The notes below the pieces were generated by a model that saw only the letters and a list, made by a program, of their open reading frames with translations, was not told the origin of the DNA and searched no databases. A program made the translations under genes and the position numbers. From Aphanomyces cochlioides (Eukaryota > Oomycota > Saprolegniomycetes > Saprolegniales > Verrucalvaceae), in the NCBI GenBank assembly GCA_019828595.1, contig JAHQRK010000020.1, positions 372,001-436,000 of the forward strand: a stretch of DNA of 64,000 nt, written 5' to 3'. Positions 11,358-21,244 of this stretch are shown one piece after another (positions within the stretch are counted from its first letter, which is position 1; each line of letters starts with the position of its first letter).

Positions 11358-14237
11358 ATGAGCGATTCCGACGTCGAAATGGAACAAGTATCTGAGCAAA
11401 GTTGCGCGCAAAGCCATGGGCAATCGCACAGCTCGTCGGCAACGTTCAGTGTGAGCTCTATGATTGGAAATTTTACAGAACAGACTCCTCTCGAAAGTCC
11501 AAAAGGCCGAGCGGGCGACAGAAAAGGGAAACGAGTGATAGCCACCTCCCACAACCAAGGACACCCTCATGGGGACAGCGTGATGCACAAGTTCAAAGAA
11601 GGAGTGTGCCTTGACTCTCCGGCCGCTATGCGTCCATCAACAACGCTGCTACCTTGCGGAAACTCGAACGTGTTGCTGGAGGCCCTTGGTGGCACACCAC
11701 GAGGAAGCAGTCAGCTCTCGAAGTCGAACGAGCAAGATAGTAGCTCATTTTTCCCTGACACGGGTGAAGAGGAAGAAAAATATCCACACACTGAAACTTA
11801 TCCCGGCATTTCCAATCGACGCAAACGCGATCGAGACAGTGATTCTGATCTATCACGAATACTCTCTGACAAAGAAGACGACGAAGAGAAATTACCCATT
11901 ATTGACCCCTCTGAACGCGTGGAGCATCGGAGTACAAAGCTCGTACGTCGAGAAATTGTGATTGCCTCTCCCTCTGGCATTGACGACGATGATAATTTGG
12001 AGGAAAAGAGCATGGTGTGTGTGCGAACGGGTGGTGTGGCTGAGAATTTACGCTTGGGATTTGATGTCCAGCCCGTGGATATGATTTTGCATGTCTTTTC
12101 GTTCCTGATTAATACGGAAGACTTGTACCAAATGCAATTGGTGTCACGGCGGTGGAGAGAATTAACCAGCCAGCGAAGTTTATGTCGTGTTTTGCCGAAT
12201 ACTACCGCGGATGGCACGATCAATTGGCTCAATTTTCGAAACTTGGGCATAAAAAACAAAGGCACAGAAGGAACTTGCTACCGATGCTTCCAGCGAAGTA
12301 CTGGAAAGCTTTTGGCTATGAAGCGAGCTCGTGTATTTCCCAGAGGCGAAGGTGTTCCCTACTATATGCTTCGTGAATTGGCTGTCCTACAAGGCATTAA
12401 GCATCCCAACATCGCATCTCTCGAAATGATATCTCTGGCCAAAGATGAACTTCACGTCTTTTTTCCTTACGTTGACAAAACCCTGCACGAAGTGATTAAT
12501 CCGACAAGTGATCCAAACGGAGGTTGCAAACTACCAGAGCATCAAGTAAAATTAACTTTCGCAATCTTGTGACATCAAAGTGTAGGTGAGACGATTTTTG
12601 CACCAGTTGCTCGATGCAATTGCCTATTGCCATCGACGTGGCGTGTTACATCGTAATCTCAAGCCAAAGCATTTATTAATTGACGCCGACAATCCAGAAA
12701 ATTTGGGTATTCGCGACAACTCTCGGTCATTTTTTAATTGTTTACTGTAGATAACGCTGTGCTTCGTATTTCAGATTTTGCCTTAGTCCGGGCGACAGGA
12801 ATTCCTAGGCGCACATATACAATGGAAGTTGTTACATTGTGGTACCGCCCTCCAGAGATTTTAATGGGCGTTCGGGCATATTCCCCTGCAGTTGATATTT
12901 GGTCGATCGGATGTATTTTTGCTGAAATGGCACAAGGAAAGCCTCTCTTCACGGGCATATCTGAGATTGATCAGCTGTTTCAAATCTTCAGCAAACTGTC
13001 GACACCGACGCCTGAAACTTGGCCAGAATTTACTCAATTGCCAAATTATCGGTTTGAATTTCCCAACTGGAAGCCCCGGCCGTTAAACCGATTATTTCCA
13101 AACATCAGTGACTTGGGATTGGACTTAATGTCCAAGTTACTCACCTACAACCCCGACGAGCGAATCTCTGCTGAAAATGCCCTCCGCCATCCATACTTTG
13201 CAGAGCACCAAGGATTCACAATGCTCTTACCGTCAATTCCAATGGTCAATATGGGATTCACATTGCGACGGGCTTACGAGTCCAATACACCGGAGTATAT
13301 CGATTTATTCCATCGTTACTTGCGGGACTCTGAAGTTGCCTTGTGGAAAGACATCAAATATTTAAGGTAAAGTCCCTTTATCTTGAACATTCTTATTATG
13401 ATAATTCTAGTCGGCAGAAAACATTGCGACCGATACATCGCTCAATGCTTGTGGATTGGCTAATAGAAGGTCTTGTAAATACTACGTGTATGAGCTGACA
13501 TTCGTATTTTAGTCGTCGATGTATTTGAAATGTGTCTACGGACTGCATTCCTGGCTGTGAATTACACTGACCGTTTTCTCGATATGGTCATGGTCAAGAA
13601 AACGAAATTTCAACTGCTGGGGGCCACATGTTTGCATGTGGCTTCAAAGTGCGAGGACGTGTCATACATTGGCGTGGAGGACTTATCCATGTGTGCTGAT
13701 AATGTGTACACGTCCATCGAAGTGCTCAAGATGGAAGAGCAGCTTTTGAATACGTTGGAGTTCACTCTTTCCGTTCCAACAGGTCCGTCAAGATGAAGTG
13801 ATGTGACTTTGATAAATCTTAGCTCTGGATTTTCTCAACATTTACCAAAAAATGATGAAGCCATTGCCAAAGAAGACATCAATGCTTGCACAATATTTGT
13901 CGGAATTGGCATTACAAGAATATCGTTTCCTTAGGTACTTGCCATCCTGTGTAGCAACGTGTTGTTTATCCCTGGCGATGTTTTGCGTTGATGGATATTC
14001 AATGGTACTTTGAATTACTGTCCGCTTTAACATGTGACTTCCTCGTAGACGCCAGAATTGCAAGCTGCATCACAATATACTTGGAACGATTTGAAGGATT
14101 GCATGTTTCAATTGCAAGATGTTTACGCGTCAGCCCACACAAATTTGCTCACAGTAGTGAAGAAGCGTTACACCGAAGAAGAGAGGTGCCAAGTGGCCTT
14201 GTTGTTGCCGCCGATGGCTTACAACATGTCATTTTAA
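11358..14237 (+). CDS. F-box / CDK-like (pseudo)kinase / cyclin fusion protein
   Basis: Exons 11358-12545, 12586-12706, 12751-13366, 13411-13469, 13513-13782, 13823-14004 and 14049-14237 splice in frame to 874 residues. A disordered N-terminus is followed by an F-box (about 236-280, [20 protein letters not shown]), then a CDK fold: Lys322 in LAMKRAR, a PSTAIRE-like helix [10 protein letters not shown] (about 333-342), a T-loop [15 protein letters not shown]. The catalytic motifs are altered: HRNLKPKH (418-425) for HRDLKPQN and DFA (445-447) for DFG. From about 617 the same exon runs into an A/B-type cyclin: [35 protein letters not shown], then the second cyclin fold to the C-terminus. F-box proteins recruit targets to SCF ubiquitin ligases; cyclins activate CDKs. 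The fusion suggests a self-assembled, catalytically weak CDK/cyclin scaffold linked to ubiquitination. Confidence 0.88.
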
Positions 14238-14293
14238 AAAAAGTCCCCCATCATCATCTTACATTGATTTAAAGAATTGACAAGTACGTTTTT

Positions 14294-15028
14294 TTAACAT
14301 GAAGTCTTGCTGGCGCGAGGGCGACCTGGTTGCGTCACGTAGATGATGGATGGATCGTTGGGGTCAACAAAGGCTTTTTGCTGCTGCTTTTGGACAAATG
14401 TTTCGTCCACTTCGCCCGCTATAGAACATCCCATGAGCAATGTTAACAAGCTCTGAAGAACTTGCCTTTTTTCTTCTGTTCCATCAACTTGAGGAAAATT
14501 GCGAGGAATGTGCCAGTGCCACCATTGTTGAAAGCAACTTTCCATTGAATTGGGCTCGCACCCCCATCCGCTGCTTGGTTTACCTTCATTGTTAAAAATA
14601 AGGATTGCGGCAATGGAAGCAGATTTTACCGGGACGACGTTGCCAGAGATGTTGCAAGCTCCAAAGATGGGCTGATTAAATTTGTCGGCAGTAATATTGT
14701 CGAGGGGAATTTCCTACAGATGGGGAGGAAATCAAAGCTTGGGAATGCTGTGGTATACGTACAAATGCTTCAAAGAAGATATCATGTTGGTGACTTCCTT
14801 TGTCAGCGCAAAATACCAGGCGCTGCGTGGTAATGTAGATGCGGCCATTGCCTTTGAACTTGTTTCTATGAACTTGCCAATCAATTGCGACCAGAGTTTC
14901 AGGCTTTCTTACCCCGAGGCATTGCAAGTGAATGCGATTCCAGGACGCTCGAGGATAAATAATTCGTTGTCATTCGCAAGGGGAATGGCTTTGCCATCGT
15001 CCGAGAAGAGAGCGATCTTGAACGACAT
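14294..15028 (-). CDS. GRAM-domain, WBP2-like protein
   Basis: Minus-strand exons 14913-15028, 14763-14865 and 14294-14713 give about 212 residues. After MSFKIALFSDDGKAIP comes a GRAM-type fold: FKGNGRIYITTQRLVF, then DNITADKFNQPIFGACNISG, which parallels the WBP2 family pattern (K.G..YLT..R..F, then F.QP.FGANYI.G). WBP2-like proteins carry this membrane/phosphoinositide-related domain at the N-terminus. Here the C-terminus is short and basic and lacks an obvious PPxY motif. It converges on the fusion gene at 11358-14237 with 56 nt between stop codons. Role otherwise unknown. Confidence 0.7.
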
Positions 15029-15356
15029 GGTTACGAAAATGACGTTGGGTTTTCACCAAGTAAAGCTAAAAATACAGCGTCAAACCGCTTCACTCCCCCG
15101 ACTCAGGTCATCTAGGGCATCCATCTTCATTTTTCCTTGTAGTCTTGAGTCCAAATGGGAGTTCCAGGTAACTTGATGGATCTCATCGTTGATGGCGATG
15201 GCAACTTGCGACTTCAACATAACATCATATTTCAAATGTCAGCTTTAATCAAAATACCTGTTATAATTTATAAAATATTATTAGCTATACTGTATGAACT
15301 TATATTTATTTATTTATGGAAAATTAATATTTCGATTCCCGCACAAAAATTTAGTC
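15029..15356. other. Divergent spacer between GRAM gene and RecA
   Basis: This 328-nt stretch separates the divergently transcribed GRAM gene and RecA, so it must hold both promoters. It becomes AT-rich after 15240. I see no gene, repeat or clear known motif in it. Confidence 0.4.
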
Positions 15357-17013
15357 ATGCTCCGCTTCACACCAGCGCGCGTCCTTGCGCGGCATTGCGT
15401 TCGCTTCAAGAAGACAAAGTCTTCCGATGTTCCAGGCACGAGAGCAACCGCGTTGAGTCCCGTAGAAGCTAAAATGTCCATGTAGGAAACAAGGGTCAAG
15501 CACTGCAAATGGCAATTCGTCAGATCGAGAGCAACTTCGGCAAAGGTGCTGTGATGCAATTAGGCACGAGTGGAATTGCCCAAGACGTCCAAGTGGTGTC
15601 GACAGGATCTCTTTCATTGGACATCGCGCTTGGCGTTGGTGGTCTTCCCAAAGGGTAGTGCTTTCTATATGCCCCTGAATGTTCCATACGATCTTTAGTC
15701 GCGTCGTCGAGATTTACGGCCCTGAAAGCTCTGGCAAGACAACATTAGCACTGCATTGCATTGCCGAAGCACAGAAAAATGTTGTGTCCTAGTTGCTACG
15801 ACCATGCGCTCACTTGGCTTGTTTCCTAGGGTGGTATTTGTGCATTTGTCGATGCTGAACATGCCATCGATGGTCATTATGCCAAAGCTTTGGGTATGTT
15901 TCAAATCACATCCGCATCGTGGTCATGCTTGTATTCATAGGCGTGAACATTGATGAGCTATATGTATCCCAACCAGACTCTGGGGAGCAAGCTTTGGAAA
16001 TCGCAGACACGCTTGTTCGATCGGGGGCTGTTGATATCGTCGTCGTCGACAGTGTAGCCGCCCTCGTTCCTCGTGCTGAGCTCGAAGGCGAAATGGGCGA
16101 TCAACAAATTGCCCTGCAAGCTCGTTTGATGAGTCAAGTAAGTTTTTCATCTCTTGTTCTCCGGACAATCTATTTTTAATTGTTCAGGCTCTGCGAAAGT
16201 TAACAGGATCGCTCTCCAAATCGAACTGCATGCTCATCTTTCTCAACCAAATCCGCCAAAAAGTGCGTCCTCCACGCGTTTCTCCACTGAGCGTGTTCAA
16301 TTCAATAGGTTGGGATTCTCTTTGGCTCGCCTGAAGTCACCTCGGGCGGTACCGCCTTGCGTTACTACGCCTCTGGTCAGTTGCATCTCGCTGTGGTGGT
16401 TCTCATGTCCATTGGACTCTTAGTTCGTTTGGATATTCGTCGCAAGACCCAAATCAAGGAAGGCGAGAACGTATGACCGCAAAACATATGCTTGGAGTCT
16501 AAGTTTTGCTGGTGTAGGTGATTGGGAACGAAACTGTGGTCAAAGTGGCCAAGAACAAGCTCGCCCCGCCGTTCAAAGTTGCTACATTTGACATGTTGTA
16601 CGGCCAAGGCATTGATCGTTTCTCCGAAGTGGTGAGTTCAAAATGTCTCCAAAGATGACTGAAATTGGCTCTAGTTGGATTTGGGAACGGAAATTGGAGC
16701 TATCAAGCGCTCTGGTTCATGGTATGCCTACAAAGAAGGTATGCAACTGCACTTTCCTCCAGAACTGACAAGTTTTATGGCAGAACCGATGGGCCAAGGT
16801 CGTGCAAAAGCTAAGCAATTCCTCCAAGATCATCCTGACATTGCCCAAGCAATTGAAGATGAAATACGAAAAGTGTTGCTTGCTAAAAACGACGCAACCC
16901 GAAATACCCCAGAGCCAGCCATCTTGGAAGAAAACCATTTCGTCGATCCTGTCGACCAAGTGGTTCCACAAGAGGAGGAAGAAAGCGACAAGGATCGAGT
17001 GGACAAATTTTAG
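15357..17013 (+). CDS. RECA: Bacterial-type RecA recombinase, organellar
   Basis: Exons from 15486 (15486-15654, 15699-15780, 15830-15893, 15941-16137, 16188-16262, 16309-16375, 16424-16470, 16518-16631, 16675-17013) splice in frame into about 385 residues of RecA. Features are the N-terminal [12 protein letters not shown], Walker [10 protein letters not shown], Walker [13 protein letters not shown]1 [17 protein letters not shown]2 [17 protein letters not shown] and [11 protein letters not shown]. RecA forms filaments on single-stranded DNA and drives strand exchange; eukaryotic copies act in mitochondria or plastids. The first exon (ATG at 15357) encodes an Arg-rich leader ([17 protein letters not shown]) suited to import. 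The join from it to 15486 is unclear: only a 29-nt intron (15457-15485) keeps the frame, so the 5' end is provisional. The tail is acidic. Confidence 0.9.
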
Positions 17014-17074
17014 CTTTTTGGAGTTTATTTGCGTAAATAGAAAGCTTGTACACGGAGGACGTCGTGATGGAGCT

Positions 17075-18376
17075 CTAGTTTTGCTCGTCTTGAATACCTT
17101 GTTCAGTGATAGAATACATAGCCTCAGCTTCGGGCAGAATTGGTGAATCAATGACTTTCATGACGCGATTTTCTCCACGAGCTTTCTTGAGTCGCAGCCT
17201 GGCATACGATTGTAAAGAGACCACAAATGTACTCCACATCTTACCGCGTGCAGGAAGCATGAGCCATGATATTGCCACCGATGGGCTGTAGTGGGTCCTT
17301 GGCAAACATCCCCGAGTCAGGGTTAGCCGTCATCTAGTAGTGAGTGAGATGAAGAATCAAAAGAGCAATACCTGGTTTGTAATGACCACGGCTACACCAA
17401 ATTCATCGGCCATACGAGTCAATGCTCGCAGGAATCTATATCATGTGTCAACGACGCAACAACTTTAGTAGCGGACTTGGCCAATTCTTGCTGCCTTGCT
17501 GCGAGCTCGCCACGACCTGAGTAGTCTGTTCGAAACAACGCCGTCGCACTGTCGACGACCACCAAGGCATAGCGAGATTCAGCCATCATGGCTGATGCTT
17601 GGGAGAGTAGCTGCATTTGATGCTCCGAATTGTAAGCACGGGCAAAGGCAACGTTATCCAGTACACTGTCACCTTGTACAGTAAGCATCATTGAATTTGC
17701 ATAAAGGACGAGGATATCTACCATCCAAGCCATAGCGCTCAGCAATTGCGACAAGACGTTGAGGCCGGAAGGTGCCTTCCGTGTCGATGTACAATGCTTT
17801 TCCTTCTCCACCTCCCTTGTCCACAGGTAATTGGCACGTAACACACAATTGATGGCACAATTGTGTCTTGCCTGTTCGGAATTCACCGAACAACTCTGTG
17901 ATCGATCCTGTTTCAAAGCCGCCTACAGACAAAATTTGCTACAGATATCTTCTTGCGGCAAATTTGTACCCCGAAGCAGTTCGTCTAAAGCAGTCGAGCC
18001 AGTCGTTAATGTAATTAAATCTTTTCGGCTTTGCATAACGTCCGCAGCCTATTCGAATAGTTTTAGATGGCTCTTCTTTCAAAAGACTCACCGTTGTAAA
18101 GCCCACATTAACCATTTCCCGCGCTGCTTTGAGCATTTTATCAGCTTTTGCCTCTGTAATTCCTTTGATTGCGATCAATTGCTTTTTTGTCGCCATGGCA
18201 ATTGCATCCACAGTGTGAAAACCCGCCTCTTTGAGTTTGTTGATGTCGGACGCGTTCACTCCAGATTGCTCGAGTGCATTGATACCGCATGGGCCTTGAA
18301 TTTGAGCTCCATACTCTTCGTCTGCTTCGTGGTGGTGCTCTTCCTCGTATCGACTTCCCATTGCGGCGGCGCTCAT
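17075..18376 (-). CDS. RAD51: RAD51 recombinase
   Basis: Minus-strand exons 18092-18376, 17970-18048, 17722-17922, 17477-17672, 17372-17435, 17245-17333 and 17075-17198 give 345 residues, close to human RAD51 (339). An N-terminal helix-hairpin-helix region ([23 protein letters not shown]) precedes Walker [10 protein letters not shown] (about 134-142), Walker [21 protein letters not shown], and VVITNQMTANPD. The [14 protein letters not shown] and [16 protein letters not shown] blocks favour RAD51 over DMC1, though NQMTA is DMC1-like. It catalyses homologous pairing in the nucleus. Its stop lies 61 nt from the RecA stop, so the two recombinase genes are tail to tail. Confidence 0.93.
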
Positions 18377-18795
18377 CTTGGAGGAATCGCGCAGAATTCA
18401 AAATGTGCCACAACAATAATTTAATTCTTTTTTCAAAGTCAAATTGATCAACTCGATACAAATTCCAATATACAAATGTATTTTCTGGAATTGATGATTC
18501 AATGGCGCGGTATTTAATTTCGATGCTCTTTCCCGCCGTATTATTTGAATATGTTTGAAATGTATTTTAAATTGAATGAATAAACAAAAAGGCATGAAGC
18601 ATATATTTAAATAGGTTTTAAAAGAAGAAAAGTAAACAGATGAAGATTCATTAGTATTTTAAAATTAGTTTCAAATGTTTTGTTTGAGGTCTGCACCGGC
18701 AAACAGAGGTATTTGGATACATTTTAAATATCGTTCTTAATTTTAAAACTAATTTAAAACTATTTTGTATTTGGTGCATTGAGCGCACCATCGTC
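18377..18795. promoter_or_regulatory. AT-rich divergent promoter region
   Basis: This 419-nt AT-rich spacer lies between the RAD51 start (minus) and the gene at 18796 (plus) and must carry both promoters. There are several ttttaaa-type runs but no motif I can name with confidence. Confidence 0.4.
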
Positions 18796-20240
18796 ATGGA
18801 CGAAGAGGTTGAGCAGAAGATGACTTTTGTCCTCGCGGACATTGATGCCCAGTTCTGTAAAGCACACGAAGCAGCGACACAACTCCTCCATAGTGTTCGT
18901 CGCCATAGCCAGACGATACGTCAAATGCACGCGCATTGTCGGTTGTTTCATGACTTGTTCCTCCAATTGGAAGGCCAAAGCACAACACTGAAGGGCCATT
19001 CTGCTTCAAATCCTCGACAAGACACGACAAATAATGGGAACTCATCTAGTGAAGCACGAAACACTCATCATGACGTTGATATGGAGAGAGATGACCGCCA
19101 TTACGACTCGTTTCTTGCTGAAGAAGTGGATGTCGAAGATATCAAGCTCATTCGAACTACTCTCCAGCAAGACCCAGTGCACAGAACGAATACGCCTTCC
19201 CATGTTCCTTCACTCAACGACAGCAACTTTACTGAACCAAGCCCGGGACTCGTTCGGACTCCATTCATGCGAAAACCACCTGCTCCTCCTGCAAATCAGC
19301 ATTCACCTGGCCATCAAGCTGATACGAGCACCAATATATTGCCCACGCCGGAGATCCCAACACTGTCCAACCACGTACAGCTACAATCTCCTCTGGCTAT
19401 TCCTCAGCCAGCTATCAATGACTCGATGAATGATTTACCGAGCGAAGTTGCCACACCAGATTTGCCAACTCTGGCTCGTACACGTGCATTAGAATCGCCT
19501 CATTTCCACGGCCCATCCCCTGTCATTGCTCAACCTCCCATTACCTCAACATCCTCCCCTGTTTCCCCTCGCTCAAATATTAGCGCCACGGACGCTCCTC
19601 GAAGTCCCATGGTCGAGAGGTCACCTCAACCTACACCTGGCAATGATTTAAGACGCCGGTTCAGTGCTGCGGCAGACTACCAGACACCTCGAAAGACAAA
19701 GACGCCGCGGAAAGAAGTCGACGACGACGATTTGGCGTTTGCAACAATTGATTCCCCCATTCTCGAATCTCCTCTACTCAGCACAAAATTAAAAGTGGTT
19801 ACGCCGCACACGCCTCTCTCCAACAGAATTGCAGGAGCAACAACCAGCGCGCCATATCGAAGTCCGTACGTTGGTCTATCGCCGTCAACTCCCCGCATTC
19901 CAATCTTCGATCTCTCTCTCTTCCCCGTGGCCTTTCAGGTAATCTCTCATTTATTTTGCGTCCAAAATGATTTATCATCCAGACTGGTCAAGGCGCATAT
20001 CACTTGACACGGCTCTACAGTGTCTTTCGAAACGATCCAAGCCAAGCTGTGGTACGTTCTCGCATGTTGAAACGAGTTTACGAGTCATCATCCTCGTAGA
20101 CAATTGCGGAATTGTTGGAAAAGCTCGATGACTGTGAATCGGAACGGCTGCAAGTGCTGCTTGATACGCTCGTCTCCCGTGGCCTTATTCGACCGTTTGT
20201 TGTTGGTGGATATATGTACTGGAAAGCGACGTTCACATGA
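18796..20240 (+). CDS. Probable spindle/kinetochore protein (SKA3-like, tentative)
   Basis: Exons 18796-19938, 19983-20051 and 20100-20240 give 450 residues. The N-terminal 80 residues are helical and likely coiled coil (EVEQKMTFVLADIDAQF...). The middle is long, Pro/Ser/Thr-rich and full of S/T-P sites (TPEIPTL, ATPDLPTL, DSPILESPLL), typical of CDK-phosphorylated proteins. The last 60 residues look like a winged helix (TIAELLEKLDDCESERLQVL, then LVSRGLIRPF). This layout resembles SKA3, a microtubule-binding kinetochore subunit, but the similarity is architectural only. The alternative is a lineage-specific protein with a winged-helix tail. Confidence 0.55.
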
Positions 20241-21244
20241 AGTCATATGCCGTCGTCTTTGGAAAATGGATGGCTGTCGAGTTGAGATAGAAAAGATAGA
20301 TAATGTACGGTTGATATACAATGAGAAGATTTCCAAGAGTGTTCTGTGCGCTTCATGATGTGCATGGAATGTGTGAGGCGGTCTCCAACTTAAGCAATGT
20401 ACGATAGAAAGCAGTCGTTGCTCTACCGCAAATCAAGATTTCAATAGAAACCATGACGTCTTGTCAGCAAAAGGTCTCTGGAAGACATGACTTCTTGATC
20501 CATTCTGTCAATCTTGTGCAATGAAGTCGACATAAGGCTTCGTTCTTTTCTCTTTTTTCCACTGCGGAGGAGACATACCTATCGGGCGAATATGTTGGAA
20601 ACAATCATCCTTGAGAATTCCGCTGTCCTCCTTCCATTGTCGAGCAGTTTTTATACTCCCATTGACCTGTCCGACCGGTCTATCCATCCATGATCCTTCA
20701 CTCCAATGAATGTGTTGGGAATCAAATCGTTGTGTTGCACTGGTACAACCGCAACACCATCTCTGAACCTTGGCTCTATATTGGAGAGGTGTGCTTGGGA
20801 GTGGACATGAAGCGTAGGTTGCACTGCAAAGTTGGTCCAAACAGGATTCCAAACATCTCATGAAAGGCGTCGCTTCAGGATGAGCAGTCGTTCATTCGTG
20901 GAGTCGTCTGGCTGTCATCCAATCTCGCACGAGTCATCCATTGCAGGCCATTGCGTCATCATGAATCCACTGTCTGCATCATAATTCAACCCGAAATTCA
21001 ACTCGAATCTTGTTTAAACGTCAATTTCGCTCAAATTATCTTAATTTTTGGTAAAAATATTACGTGTTTTTGGTAATTTTTCTCAATTTTCCAATTTTTC
21101 GTAAAATAATTCATGAAATTTTGATATATTTTGCGTGATTACGGTCATTACTCCAATTAGGTTAAAACCTACTTGTCCTCGAGACGTGAAGGCAACCCAG
21201 AGCAGAAAACAACCCGAACCTGCCGCCAGATTGCGATCTTGTAG
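20241..21244. other. 1-kb intergenic region
   Basis: Apart from the minus-strand reading frame listed at 20508-20861, this stretch shows no gene. From about 20990 to 21150 it is strongly AT-rich with ggtaatttt-like repeats, which would fit the promoter of the gene starting at 21245. Confidence 0.4.
20508..20861 (-). CDS. Hypothetical small Cys-rich protein or decayed gene
   Basis: A minus-strand frame from an ATG at 20861 encodes 117 residues with an uneven composition: a Cys-rich start (CLESCLDQLC, CCGC), then a charged part ending PQWKKEKRTKPYVDF. A second frame over the same DNA (from about 20865, VWNPVWTNFAVQPTLHV...) can be spliced by a 47-nt GT...AAG intron into the same C-terminal end, and it too reads like protein, but it has stops upstream. 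Either this is a small gene or the 3' part of a decayed one. I recognise no family. Confidence 0.3.
   Translation of the reverse strand: MRCLESCLDQLCSATYASCPLPSTPLQYRAKVQRWCCGCTSATQRFDSQHIHWSEGSWMDRPVGQVNGSIKTARQWKEDSGILKDDCFQHIRPIGMSPPQWKKEKRTKPYVDFIAQD

Noticed and set aside
17075..18376. DMC1 instead of RAD51
   Set aside because: The ITNQMTA stretch is DMC1-like, but the Walker A surroundings ([14 protein letters not shown]) and the [16 protein letters not shown] block fit RAD51 better.
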